From Chthonobacter albigriseus (lineage in GTDB: Bacteria; Pseudomonadota; Alphaproteobacteria; Rhizobiales; Pleomorphomonadaceae): a stretch of DNA of 64,000 nt. Location of the stretch: positions 310,001 through 374,000 of the forward strand of contig NZ_JACDIT010000003.1 in assembly GCF_013839445.1 (NCBI RefSeq). The letters are read 5' to 3'. This document shows positions 35,864 through 43,932 of the stretch, piece by piece. Every line of letters begins with the position of its first letter. Position 1 is the first letter of the stretch. Made by a program: the position numbers and the translations under genes. The notes beneath the pieces were generated by a model, which was not told the DNA's origin, searched no databases, and saw nothing but the letters and a program-made list of their open reading frames with translations.

Positions 35864-36814
35864 TCAGTCCGGTCGGACCGCGTCCTGCGCGGTCCGAACT
35901 GTCCGGGATGGGTACTCGCCAAAGTATTCGGCGTAGTTCGAAGCGAACCGGCCAAGATGCCAGAACCCCCACTTCGTCGCGATGTCGGTCACCGTTGCGC
36001 CCGTCCGAGCCGCGTCGAGCAGGTCGCGTCGGGCCCCGCCCAGGCGCCGACTGCGCAACCAGTTTGCCGGCCCCACGCCCACCACACGGACGAAGGCGTC
36101 CCTCAGGATGCTGGCCGGCACGCCGAGACGCGCCGCAAGGGTCGCGATCGTCAGGTCGCCGACCTGCTCGGCATCCGCGATATCCCGTGCCTTTCTGAAA
36201 AGCTCCAGATCCCCGTTGCGAGGGGCATCCGCGAGACACGACCCTTGACGGAGCTGCCCCTGCACATACTGCAGCCGGTCCGTGATCATTCCCGGGAGTA
36301 CCATGGCAAGTTCGGTGACGGCCACGCCGTCCATGGAACCGACCTGAGCGAGAACGGACAGGATCCATGATGCGCAAAAGGCGAACGTGTCGCTCTTTTG
36401 CGCGGTCGTGCTCGTCATGCGGGGTGCGTCACCGTCGTCCAGGAGCTTCTCGTCGATGGAAACGATCAGGATGTCGCTGGCAGTCGTGAACCCGACGGTT
36501 TGTTCCTCCGAGTTGCGGATGATGGACAACGACGACGGCGCGACCGGCGCTGCGTTGAGCGACCACTTGCAGCTCTCGGCGACCGACTGGACGAACACGA
36601 CCTGTCCCGCCGGTGGCGAAGTCCGCTCATGGACCGCGACACTGATCTCCTCCCGCATGATCGCCACGCCAGGAAGTTCGAAAGACACCGTCCGACCGCG
36701 GTAGGGTCCCGGCGTCAGCTGGCAGTAGTGCTGATCCCAACCGACCAGTCCGCGTTCCTGCAGACAGGCGTCGCCGTAGTCCACCGATTTGAGGCCGAAC
36801 GACTTCGCATTCAT
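35864..36814 (-). CDS. AraC-family transcriptional regulator
   Basis: 316 residues. The C-terminal AraC double helix-turn-helix is at about 215-310 (LTIATLAARLGVPASILRDA, GVGPANWLRSRRL, VTDIATKWGFWHLGRFASNY, YFGEYPS). The N-terminal 200 residues resemble the AraC-like ligand-binding domain. It is divergent from the amine dehydrogenase cluster and likely switches it on in response to the amine. Described mau clusters of Paracoccus use a LysR-type MauR instead, so the regulator is a difference here. Confidence 0.82.
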   Translation of the reverse strand: MNAKSFGLKSVDYGDACLQERGLVGWDQHYCQLTPGPYRGRTVSFELPGVAIMREEISVAVHERTSPPAGQVVFVQSVAESCKWSLNAAPVAPSSLSIIRNSEEQTVGFTTASDILIVSIDEKLLDDGDAPRMTSTTAQKSDTFAFCASWILSVLAQVGSMDGVAVTELAMVLPGMITDRLQYVQGQLRQGSCLADAPRNGDLELFRKARDIADAEQVGDLTIATLAARLGVPASILRDAFVRVVGVGPANWLRSRRLGGARRDLLDAARTGATVTDIATKWGFWHLGRFASNYAEYFGEYPSRTVRTAQDAVRPD

Positions 36815-36853
36815 GGACGGCCTCCCTCATTTCCCGTGGACGTAGAGCAAAAG

Positions 36854-36888
36854 GTTAGGACTCTGCCCACATCGCGATCAAGCCTAAC
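36854..36888. promoter_or_regulatory. Inverted repeat GTTAGG-N23-CCTAAC in the AraC/amine dehydrogenase gap
   Basis: Six-base arms at 36854-36859 and 36883-36888 lie in the 169-base divergent gap, just upstream of a weak TTGAGC-N17-TGGATA promoter-like pair facing the dehydrogenase genes. Possible regulator site; AraC proteins usually prefer direct repeats, so this is uncertain. Confidence 0.3.
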
Positions 36889-36983
36889 ATTTGAGCAGAG
36901 AAACATACCAAACTGGATAGTTCGCCCGATCGGCCGTCCGATAATGTCAATCGACGGACCTTGAGAGGGGAGGCATCCCGGAG

Positions 36984-38117
36984 ATGATCAGACCCATCGT
37001 TGGCATTGCGCTATTCGCGGCTTTCGCCACTCCTGCCTGGGCGCAGGACCCGCTTCCTGAAGAGGAATTCATCGTCAAGCAGGCGATCGACCCTGGTCCG
37101 AACCTGTTCGTGTACCAGGAGAGCTTGGACGGGCCCGGCACCATCGTCGTGTTCGGTGCGGATACCCTGTCCATGAAGGGCACGATGACGTCCGGTGCGT
37201 TCGGCCAGATGCTTGTCGAACCCACCGGGAAGACGGCTTTCGCCCAATCCACGTTCATGAAGCGGTATGCCTACGGCGCCATGGAGCATGTACTCCAGAT
37301 CTACGACGTCGCGACATTGACCCCGAAGAGCGAGGTCATCCTGCCGCCCAAGGCCGCGATGGCACTGTCCTACGTCAATCTCCTGCAGCACAGCGCCGAC
37401 GGAAAATACGTCTTCGTTCAGAACGCGACCCCCGCCTCCTCGATCACGATCGTCGATCTCTCCGCCGGCACCGTGCTTGAGGAACTTCCGACGCCCGGCT
37501 GCTGGGGCATCTACCCCGCGGCGACTGGTGCGGGCTTCATGACGATGTGCGGCGACGGCAGCCTGATGAGCTACGCCCCGAAGGACGGCAAGTTCGTCGA
37601 GGTGGCCACCACGCCGGCCATTTTCGATCCGGACGTGGACGCGTTGTTCACCACCGGAATGCGGGTCGGCGGCGACTACGCCTTCATCTCCTTCAAAGGC
37701 GATGTCTCGCTCGTCTCCGACGCCGACGGCGTTCCGAAGTCGAGTGGCGTGTTCAGCATGGTGGACGGCGTCGAGGGCGGTTGGGCTCCCGGTGGCTACC
37801 AGATGGTCGCCTACAGTCCGGACCTGAAACTGCTGTTCGTGCTGATGCACTCCAAGTCCTACGAAGGAAGCCACAAGAACCCTGCCGAAGAGCTCTGGGC
37901 GGTCGACGTGGCAACCAAGAAGGTGGTTGGCCGCACACCGTTTGCCGGATTCTGGTCCTTCACCGTGTCCAGCGGCGCGAAACCGGCTTTGTTCGGCATC
38001 TCGCTGGAGATGAAGGTGGTCCGCTTCGACATCGATGTTTCCAGCGGGCTGTCCCTTACCCAAACCGGCGAGGCCGGGCTGACCGGCTATCCCTTCCTGC
38101 TGGCGGCGACGCCATGA
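36984..38117 (+). CDS. mauB: TTQ-type amine dehydrogenase heavy chain (MauB/AauB)
   Basis: 377-residue periplasmic subunit. A Sec signal with a cut after ATPAWA is followed by a seven-bladed beta-propeller typical of methylamine/aromatic amine dehydrogenase heavy chains (LFVYQESLDGPGTIVVFGAD, LSYVNLLQHSADGKYVFVQN, TPGCWGIYPA, HSKSYEGSHKNPAEELWAVD). With the light chain it oxidises a primary amine to the aldehyde and ammonia and passes electrons to a c-type cytochrome or copper protein. GAGAGGGGAGG precedes ATG 36984. Gene order fits the aromatic amine (aau) type; the substrate is not proven. Confidence 0.88.
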   Translation: MIRPIVGIALFAAFATPAWAQDPLPEEEFIVKQAIDPGPNLFVYQESLDGPGTIVVFGADTLSMKGTMTSGAFGQMLVEPTGKTAFAQSTFMKRYAYGAMEHVLQIYDVATLTPKSEVILPPKAAMALSYVNLLQHSADGKYVFVQNATPASSITIVDLSAGTVLEELPTPGCWGIYPAATGAGFMTMCGDGSLMSYAPKDGKFVEVATTPAIFDPDVDALFTTGMRVGGDYAFISFKGDVSLVSDADGVPKSSGVFSMVDGVEGGWAPGGYQMVAYSPDLKLLFVLMHSKSYEGSHKNPAEELWAVDVATKKVVGRTPFAGFWSFTVSSGAKPALFGISLEMKVVRFDIDVSSGLSLTQTGEAGLTGYPFLLAATP

Positions 38118-38647
38118 ACGGCGGCGACCTTGTGTCCCTTTCGGCCGGAACGGCGGTGGTGTTTGCGGCCCTGCTTTTCGCTCGCGCCTTGGTCCACAAG
38201 CTCACGGACTTCACGGCGTTCACGGGCTTCCTGGCCGACTACGGCGTAATACCGGAGCGGTTCGTGACACCGGCATCCACGATGGTCCTGGTCGCCGAGG
38301 CAGGCGTGGTCGCGCTGCTGCTCTATCCGCCGACCTGGAGCATCGGGGCGGCGCTCGCCGCCCTGCTCCTGCTCGGCTACGGAGCTGCGATCGCGAGCGC
38401 GGTGCGTTCAGGGCGTCGTTGGGTGGAGTGCGGATGCGGTGGCGCTGTCCAGCCTGTGAGCTGGGCGCTCGTTTTGCGCAACGCCATCCTGGCCGCGATC
38501 GCCGCGCTGGGAACCCTTGGCCATTCCTCGGCTCTCTCGCTCGGCGAAACCATCGCCGTGCTGGCCGCCGGGTTCGCGGTCTTCGTCGGATACATCCTGG
38601 TCGAACAGATCCTCGGCAACGCGGCGCACGCCGCCTCGCGCGCCTGA
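38114..38647 (+). CDS. mauE: MauE family membrane protein for light-chain maturation
   Basis: 177 residues with four to five membrane helices, starting at an ATGA overlap with the heavy-chain stop. MauE/DoxX-like family: ARALVHKLTDFTAFTGFLAD and a conserved VECGCGGAVQPVSWALVLRN segment whose Cys pair could pass electrons. In the mau and aau systems MauE/AauE works with MauD to form the many disulfides of the light chain. Confidence 0.85.
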   Translation: MNGGDLVSLSAGTAVVFAALLFARALVHKLTDFTAFTGFLADYGVIPERFVTPASTMVLVAEAGVVALLLYPPTWSIGAALAALLLLGYGAAIASAVRSGRRWVECGCGGAVQPVSWALVLRNAILAAIAALGTLGHSSALSLGETIAVLAAGFAVFVGYILVEQILGNAAHAASRA

Positions 38648-38666
38648 GTTTTCATGAGGTTTCCAG

Positions 38667-39269
38667 ATGAACGCTCTGGTTTTCGTTGTCGCCGTGCTTT
38701 GGGTGGTCGTGATCGGCCTGATCGTGGCGTTGTTCGCACTCGCAAGACAGGTCGGCGTTCTGTTCGAACGCGTGTCTCCGATGGGCGCGCTCGTCAACGA
38801 CACCGGCCCGAAGGTGGGCGACGCGTCCCCGGTCTATCGGCTTCCCAGCCTGACCGGTGGGCCTGAAGTCCTGATCGGACCCCGGCCCGAACGGTCCACA
38901 CTGGTGTTCTTCCTGTCGCCGACATGCCCGGTCTGCAAGAAGCTTCTGCCGGTCATCGCGTCGGTCCGACAGGCCGAGAAGGCCTGGCTCGACATCGTTC
39001 TTGCTTCCGATGGCGAACGGGACAAGCACGAGCGCTTCATCGAGACGGCCCGACTGAGCGCCTATCCCTACGTGCTCTCCACCGAACTGGGTATCGCCTA
39101 CCGGGTCTCCCGCCTGCCCTACGCCGTGCTGCTCGACTCCGCCGGCACCATCCGGGCGAAGGGCCTTGTGAACAACAGGGAGCAGTTGGAGAGCCTCTTC
39201 AACGCCAAGGAGATGGGGGTTGCCTCCATCCAGGACTTTCTCGACGGCGCACCGGCCGTTTCGCACTGA
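38667..39269 (+). CDS. mauD: MauD family thioredoxin-like protein
   Basis: 200 residues. One N-terminal membrane anchor (about 4-26) and a periplasmic thioredoxin fold with the redox motif TCPVCKK (Cys87, Cys90), preceded by LVFFLSPTC. It probably makes or isomerises the six disulfides of the light chain. The family and its place between mauE and the light-chain gene agree. Confidence 0.88.
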   Translation: MNALVFVVAVLWVVVIGLIVALFALARQVGVLFERVSPMGALVNDTGPKVGDASPVYRLPSLTGGPEVLIGPRPERSTLVFFLSPTCPVCKKLLPVIASVRQAEKAWLDIVLASDGERDKHERFIETARLSAYPYVLSTELGIAYRVSRLPYAVLLDSAGTIRAKGLVNNREQLESLFNAKEMGVASIQDFLDGAPAVSH

Positions 39270-39299
39270 CAAGACCACCCCGTGAGAGGAGTGACCGCT

Positions 39300-39839
39300 G
39301 TGATCGGCTTTCTCGATGCCCTTCTCGCCCGGCTTGACCGCATGACCGAGACCGGCGCCCGCCGGGTCGCCCAGACCAGTGGCCGGCGCAGTTTCCTGGC
39401 CAAGGCCGGGACCATGATCCTCGGCGGCGTCTTCCTGCCGATGCTGCCTTTCGACAAGAGCTTCGCCAACTCCGGCGGTGGAGGCGTTGCGACCGGGTCC
39501 GACCCGCTCGCCTGCGACTACTGGCGTTACTGCGCCCTGGACGGCACGCTCTGCACCCAGTGCGGCGGCGCCATCAACGCCTGCCCGCCCGGCAGTCAGG
39601 GCTCGTCCGTCACATGGGTCGGCACCTGCCGCAATCCGGACGACGGTCGCGACTACCTGGTCAGCTACAACGACTGCTGCGGCAAGTCGATCTGCAGCAA
39701 CGCCAGCTTCTGCAACTTCAACGAAGGTGAGCGTCCGGGCTATCGGATGGCTGTCTTCAACGACATCAACTGGTGCATGGCCAACACCTCCGTGGGCTAT
39801 CACTGCACCGTTGCGGTTCTGGTCGGCCTCGCGGAGTGA
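39300..39839 (+). CDS. mauA: TTQ-type amine dehydrogenase light chain (MauA/AauA)
   Basis: 179 residues from GTG 39300, chosen for the GAGAGGAG site 8 bases upstream; GTG 39282 and ATG 39342 are alternatives. A twin-arginine signal (SGRRSFLAKAG) leads to the Cys-rich catalytic chain: ACDYWRYC, WVGTC, YNDCCGKSIC and NWCMAN. The mature part has exactly 12 Cys, enough for the six disulfides known in this family. Trp106 (VTWVGTC) and Trp158 (INWCMAN) match the two tryptophans that form the tryptophan tryptophylquinone cofactor. Confidence 0.9.
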   Translation: MIGFLDALLARLDRMTETGARRVAQTSGRRSFLAKAGTMILGGVFLPMLPFDKSFANSGGGGVATGSDPLACDYWRYCALDGTLCTQCGGAINACPPGSQGSSVTWVGTCRNPDDGRDYLVSYNDCCGKSICSNASFCNFNEGERPGYRMAVFNDINWCMANTSVGYHCTVAVLVGLAE

Positions 39840-39865
39840 CGGCACGCGAAGCGCGGGAGGAGAAC

Positions 39866-40381
39866 ATGGTCCGTGGCCTTCGATACGCGATCGCGGGGCG
39901 CATGCGGTCCGGACGGGGTATGGCGGGAGTGACCATCGCCGCGATCCTCTGCGGAGGGCTGCCGGCTTCGGCCGGCCAGCCCGACTGGACAAAGACCGGG
40001 TTCTCGGCCCGCACCAACTACGTGCTCCGATGCTCCGGCTGCCATGGCCTGGACGGAGCAGGATCGGAGAAGGGCGGGATCCCGGCCCTTCGCGACAGCA
40101 TCGGGGCGTTCGCCGGCGATGACGAGGGGCGAACCTATGTCGTCAAGGTGCCCGGCGTCAGGAACGCCAATCTCACCCCTGCCCAGACGGCCGCCGTCCT
40201 CAATTATGTGATGAAGACCTTCGCCGGCTCGTCCCTCCCACCGGATGCCGAGCCCTTCGACGAAGCCGAAGTGGCCTCGCGCCAGAGCCGGCCGGTGACC
40301 GACGTGGTCGCGCTCCGCAGGGACGTGGCGGCGCGCCTCAAGGAACGGGGCATCACGGTCGCAGACTATCCCTGGCCCTGA
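39866..40381 (+). CDS. Small periplasmic mono-haem cytochrome c, probable electron acceptor
   Basis: 171 residues with a signal peptide ending near PASAGQ and one haem site CSGCH (Cys56, Cys59, His60). GGGAGGAG precedes ATG 39866. In the Alcaligenes faecalis aau cluster a small mono-haem cytochrome gene likewise follows aauA; classical mau clusters have the copper protein amicyanin here. It probably takes electrons from the dehydrogenase. Confidence 0.8.
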   Translation: MVRGLRYAIAGRMRSGRGMAGVTIAAILCGGLPASAGQPDWTKTGFSARTNYVLRCSGCHGLDGAGSEKGGIPALRDSIGAFAGDDEGRTYVVKVPGVRNANLTPAQTAAVLNYVMKTFAGSSLPPDAEPFDEAEVASRQSRPVTDVVALRRDVAARLKERGITVADYPWP

Positions 40382-40745
40382 CAAGCAAGGGTCGGACGCG
40401 ACGACCGAGTCCGAACCGATCGGCAAGTCGCTTCGATGACCTTGATGGCACGACGGTTCCGAAGATCGGCGCCTTGAAGGAGTCCCGCAGCGGAACCGTC
40501 GTCCATGCCGGCAGCCGTGAAGCCTGGCCGGCACCTTAGGCTGAGCCGACGCTCGCCGCGCGGATCTCGCTGGCGATAACCTGGTCCGGTAGTGTAACGG
40601 GTTCGCAGGCGCGCATGGGAGCGGTCGTCCCTGGCGGGATGCTGCGGAGATGACGTGCTACATTTCCACGAAGGAACTGTGGCCCGGCAGACCGACCCTG
40701 TTTGGCGCCCATCCTGACAAGTCCGTGCGGCAGAGAAGACCATCC
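40382..40745. other. Intergenic stretch with a 12-bp inverted repeat
   Basis: About 360 bases between the cytochrome gene and epmA, with no supportable gene. ACGACGGTTCCG (40450-40461) and CGGAACCGTCGT (40491-40502) are perfect inverted repeats with a 29-base loop. They may fold at the end of the amine dehydrogenase mRNA, but no U-run follows. Confidence 0.55.
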
Positions 40746-41798
40746 ATGGCCATCCAGTCTCCCGCGTCGCCCTGGTGGTCGCGCGAACGCCATCTGGCGC
40801 GCCGCCCGTTCCTGACGGCCCGCGGCCGCATCAAGACCGCGCTGCGCTCCTGGTTCGAGGCGGAAGGGTTCACGGAGGTCGAGTGTCCCGCGCTCCAGGT
40901 CTCGCCGGGCAACGAGGCTCACCTGCATGCCTTCGCCACCGACCTGGTCGGGCCCGACGGCAACGTCCGCCGGCGCTATCTCCACACCTCCCCGGAATTC
41001 ACCGCCAAGAAGCTGCTGGCGGCCGGTGAGACCCGCATCTTCGACTTCGCCCGGGTCTTCCGCAACCGCGAGGGCGGCCCGCTGCACCAGCCCGAATTCA
41101 CGTTGCTGGAGTGGTATCGCGCTGAAGAACCCTACGAGCGGCTGATGGAGGACTGTGCCGCCCTCCTCCGTCTCGCCGCAGCCACCACCGGCATCGACGC
41201 CTTCCGCTGGCGCGGAAAGACCTGCGATCCCGTGGCCGAGCCGGAGCGGCTTTCCGTCGCCGCCGCCTTCGAGCGCCACGCCGGCGTCCGCCTGCTCGAC
41301 ACCCTGACCGACGACCCCGCCGCCCCGGACCGCGATGCCCTAGCCGCGCAGGCCTCCGCCGCCGGCTACCGCGTGGTGGCCGACGACAGCTGGACCGACA
41401 TCTACTCCCGCATCCTCGTCCAGTCAGTCGAGCCGAACCTCGGCACGGCGCGCGCCACAATCCTCTGCGAATACCCGGTCTGCGAGGCCGCGCTTTCGCG
41501 TCCGGTCGCACGCGACCCGCGGGTCGCCGAGCGTTTCGAGCTCTACGCCTGCGGCGTCGAACTCGCCAACGCCTTCGGCGAACTCACCGATCCCGTCGAG
41601 CAGCGCCGCCGCTTCGAGGAGGAGATGGCGATCAAGCAGGCGATCTACGGCGAGCGCTACCCGATCGACGAAGACTTCCTCACCGCGCTCGCCCAGATGC
41701 CGGCCGCCAGCGGCATCGCCCTCGGCTTCGAGCGGCTGGTGCTGCTGGCCAGTGGAGCCCGTTCGATCGAGGACGTCGTCTGGGCCCCCGTCGTGTGA
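40746..41798 (+). CDS. epmA: EF-P beta-lysine ligase EpmA (PoxA/GenX)
   Basis: 350 residues, a class II lysyl-tRNA-synthetase catalytic core without the anticodon domain. Seen: motif 2 FDFARVFRNREGGPLHQPEF with LLEWYRAEEPYERLMED, and motif 3 ASGIALGFERLVLLASGA. It attaches (R)-beta-lysine to Lys34 of EF-P. ATG 40746 starts the conserved part (WWSRERHLARRPFLTARGRI); an upstream in-frame ATG 40650 would add 32 unconserved residues. EpmB, the usual lysine aminomutase partner, is not in this window. Confidence 0.92.
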   Translation: MAIQSPASPWWSRERHLARRPFLTARGRIKTALRSWFEAEGFTEVECPALQVSPGNEAHLHAFATDLVGPDGNVRRRYLHTSPEFTAKKLLAAGETRIFDFARVFRNREGGPLHQPEFTLLEWYRAEEPYERLMEDCAALLRLAAATTGIDAFRWRGKTCDPVAEPERLSVAAAFERHAGVRLLDTLTDDPAAPDRDALAAQASAAGYRVVADDSWTDIYSRILVQSVEPNLGTARATILCEYPVCEAALSRPVARDPRVAERFELYACGVELANAFGELTDPVEQRRRFEEEMAIKQAIYGERYPIDEDFLTALAQMPAASGIALGFERLVLLASGARSIEDVVWAPVV

Positions 41799-41882
41799 TC
41801 GCCGATGTGATCGCCGCGTCGGGATCCCTGGCGCGCGATCCGGGTTCGTGTTGGAATCGGCCAACGCAGGAGACATGCCGCC

Positions 41883-42353
41883 ATGCGCAGGATCATCCTC
41901 GCCCTCGCCCTGATCTCGGTCGCCCTGCCCGCGTCGGCGGCGGAGTGGCGGACCTACGTCAACGACCGCTTCGGCACACGGATCGATATTCCAGAGGACG
42001 TCTTCCAGCCCCGCGAGCAGTCCGACAACGGCGACGGACAGAGCTTTGTCAGCGCTGACGGCCGCGCCTCCATCCGCGTCTTCGCGGGACACAACGCCGA
42101 CGGTTTGGGGATCGACGAACTCTACAGCACCGCGCTCGACGACGTGGACGGCACCCGCATAACCTATCGCAAGAAAGGCCGTAGCTGGTTCGTGCTGTCG
42201 GGCTTCAAGGGTGACGAGGTCTATTACGTCAAGCTGTTGATGGCCCCCGACGGTTCGGTTGCGCACACGCTGGAGATCATCTACCCCGCCGCCGACAAGC
42301 CGATCTACGATCCCCTCACCGCGCGCGTCGCCAACAGCCTATCCGACGGCTGA
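41883..42353 (+). CDS. Exported protein of unknown function
   Basis: 156 residues with a clear Sec signal (MRRIILALALISVALPASAA). The mature domain starts EWRTYVNDRFGTRIDIPED and contains GRSWFVLSGFKGDEVYYVKL; it looks like a compact beta-rich fold, but I do not recognise a named function. AGGAG lies upstream of ATG 41883. It converges with apt, leaving 22 bases between the stops. Confidence 0.75.
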   Translation: MRRIILALALISVALPASAAEWRTYVNDRFGTRIDIPEDVFQPREQSDNGDGQSFVSADGRASIRVFAGHNADGLGIDELYSTALDDVDGTRITYRKKGRSWFVLSGFKGDEVYYVKLLMAPDGSVAHTLEIIYPAADKPIYDPLTARVANSLSDG

Positions 42354-42375
42354 CCCCGTTTCGAGGCGGCTCTCT

Positions 42376-42903
42376 TCAGTGCCCCTCGAACTCGATCAGG
42401 GTTCGCACAGGCACCTCCATGCCCCTCAGCCTGTCCGCCCCGCCAAGGTCGGGCAGGTCCACGATGAAGCATGCGGCTTCAACCACCGCACCGAGGCTCC
42501 GGATCAGCGTCACGGCGGCGACCGCCGTGCCGCCGGTCGCGATGAGGTCATCCACAAGGATGACGCGTTCGCCGGGTAGGATGGCGTCCCTGTGCATCTC
42601 CATCTCGTCCACGCCGTATTCCAGGCTGTAGACGATCGAGACGGTCTCGTGCGGCAGCTTGCCCTTCTTGCGGATCGGTACGAAGCCGGCCGACAGCTGG
42701 TGTGCGACCGCCCCGCCCAGGATGAACCCGCGCGCCTCGATGCCCGCCACCTTATCGATTTTTCCGCCGGCCCACGGCTGAACCAGTTCGTCCACCGCCC
42801 GCCGGAACGCCCGCGCGTTGCCGAGGAGCGTCGTGATGTCCCGAAACACGATTCCCGGCTTCGGATAATCGGGGATCGATCGGATCGTATCGGCAAGGTT
42901 CAT
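42376..42903 (-). CDS. apt: Adenine phosphoribosyltransferase
   Basis: 175 residues, purine salvage: adenine plus PRPP to AMP. Seen: [35 protein letters not shown] and the PRPP loop [20 protein letters not shown] 42903 gives the standard start. Family length about 170-180. Confidence 0.95.
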   Translation of the reverse strand: MNLADTIRSIPDYPKPGIVFRDITTLLGNARAFRRAVDELVQPWAGGKIDKVAGIEARGFILGGAVAHQLSAGFVPIRKKGKLPHETVSIVYSLEYGVDEMEMHRDAILPGERVILVDDLIATGGTAVAAVTLIRSLGAVVEAACFIVDLPDLGGADRLRGMEVPVRTLIEFEGH

Positions 42904-43277
42904 GGGATCTGGAACTCCGCGAGGTCCGGCGCGATCGCCGTTCGCAGCCCGGCTCGGTGGGCTGCGCAACGATCGCCAGGTTGTTATCGGCGTAGCGCAG
43001 AACCCGCGCGAAGGCGACCTGGAAAAAGCGGGGAGCCCTTTGCCGACGCGCCTTGAACGGGAGTGGAGTGGCAGAGGCAAGGGCGGCGCGCGCGGTCCGC
43101 AACGCCCGTTGGATTGCTTCCCCCCGGATGTTGCTCTCCCGAAATCCGGTAGGTCGGGCTCGACGAAGGCTTCCCTCTCCGCCAGGCAGTCGCCTGACAA
43201 GATCCGGTTCAATCCCCAGCGCCAGAACAGCCGCCTACACTTCACGTTACCCCGGTATGCGTCGTGTAAAACTCAGG
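42904..43277. other. Divergent intergenic stretch between apt and the Gly/Ser-tailed protein gene
   Basis: About 370 bases with no supportable gene. A CCGGTTCAATCCCC string recalls a tRNA T-arm, but no cloverleaf can be built around it. It should hold the apt promoter on the minus strand, which I cannot pinpoint. Confidence 0.5.
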
Positions 43278-43306
43278 TTGACACAACTTAGGCATTCACT
43301 GAAAAC
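43278..43306 (+). promoter_or_regulatory. Possible promoter upstream of the Gly/Ser-tailed protein gene
   Basis: A perfect TTGACA (43278-43283) is followed after 17 bases by GAAAAC, a weak -10. The area is A/T-rich against its surroundings. The start codon is about 40 bases downstream. Confidence 0.4.
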
Positions 43307-43344
43307 ATTGGAGGGACTTGAAATTCCGGCATCGGAGAGGGGCT

Positions 43345-43830
43345 ATGGCAAAAATTCGCCTACTGACGGCACTTGCGACCATTGCCACTATTATACAGTC
43401 AGGGTGCGTCGTACCCGGGGGAGCAGAAAAGATTCTGGGCGCGCAGAGCATTACGTTTGTACGCGCAGGAAAGCAGGTCACCGTGCCCGTATCGGACCGG
43501 GAAGCCGTCTGCTTCGGCAACTGCGCCAGTGCATCGACAAGCGCTTTCGGCGGGGTCGTCGCGGTCCGCACAGCCACTCCGAACGGCCTGCGCACCCTCA
43601 GGATCGATCCTCCCAAGATGGCCTACATCGTTCCGGACGACAGCCTCCCGGTCGCGGTCGAGGAAGTCGCGCCGCCCCCCGCGGTCGCAACGCGTCGTGC
43701 GCCGCCCGCCAAACCGGCGACCGTCGCCGCCAGTCGGTCCAAGCTGATCTGGGCCGATCGTGAGAGCAGCGGGTCGGGCGGTGGATCGTCCGGCGGTGGT
43801 GGCGGCGGCGGCGACAGCAGCAGCTGGTGA
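43345..43830 (+). CDS. Small envelope protein with Pro-rich middle and Gly/Ser tail, possible lipoprotein
   Basis: 161 residues. The start MAKIRLLTALATIATIIQSG followed by Cys resembles a lipoprotein signal, though Gln at -3 is unusual. A compact middle (SITFVRAGKQVTVPVSDREA, VCFGNCAS) is followed by a Pro/Ala-rich spacer and a tail of Gly/Ser runs ending DSSSW. ATG 43345 is preceded by GGAGAGGGG. No family recognised. Confidence 0.65.
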   Translation: MAKIRLLTALATIATIIQSGCVVPGGAEKILGAQSITFVRAGKQVTVPVSDREAVCFGNCASASTSAFGGVVAVRTATPNGLRTLRIDPPKMAYIVPDDSLPVAVEEVAPPPAVATRRAPPAKPATVAASRSKLIWADRESSGSGGGSSGGGGGGGDSSSW

Positions 43831-43877
43831 ACCGTCCGGCCTCTGGTGCGGAAGATCCTTCCGGCAGATCGGAACAT

Positions 43878-43908
43878 GAAAAAGGGCCCCGGTTCGGGGC
43901 CCTTTCTA
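43878..43908. terminator. Bidirectional rho-independent terminator
   Basis: AAAGGGCCCCG-GTT-CGGGGCCCTTT is an 11-bp perfect stem with T-rich flanks in both directions. It serves the Gly/Ser-tailed gene on the plus strand and petC on the minus strand. Confidence 0.9.
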
Positions 43909-43932
43909 GTTTGCATGTGACGTCGACAGGCC

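Noticed and set aside
43195-43235. CCGGTTCAATCCCC, which resembles a tRNA T-arm
   Set aside because: The flanking bases do not pair as a T-stem and no acceptor or anticodon arm can be built.
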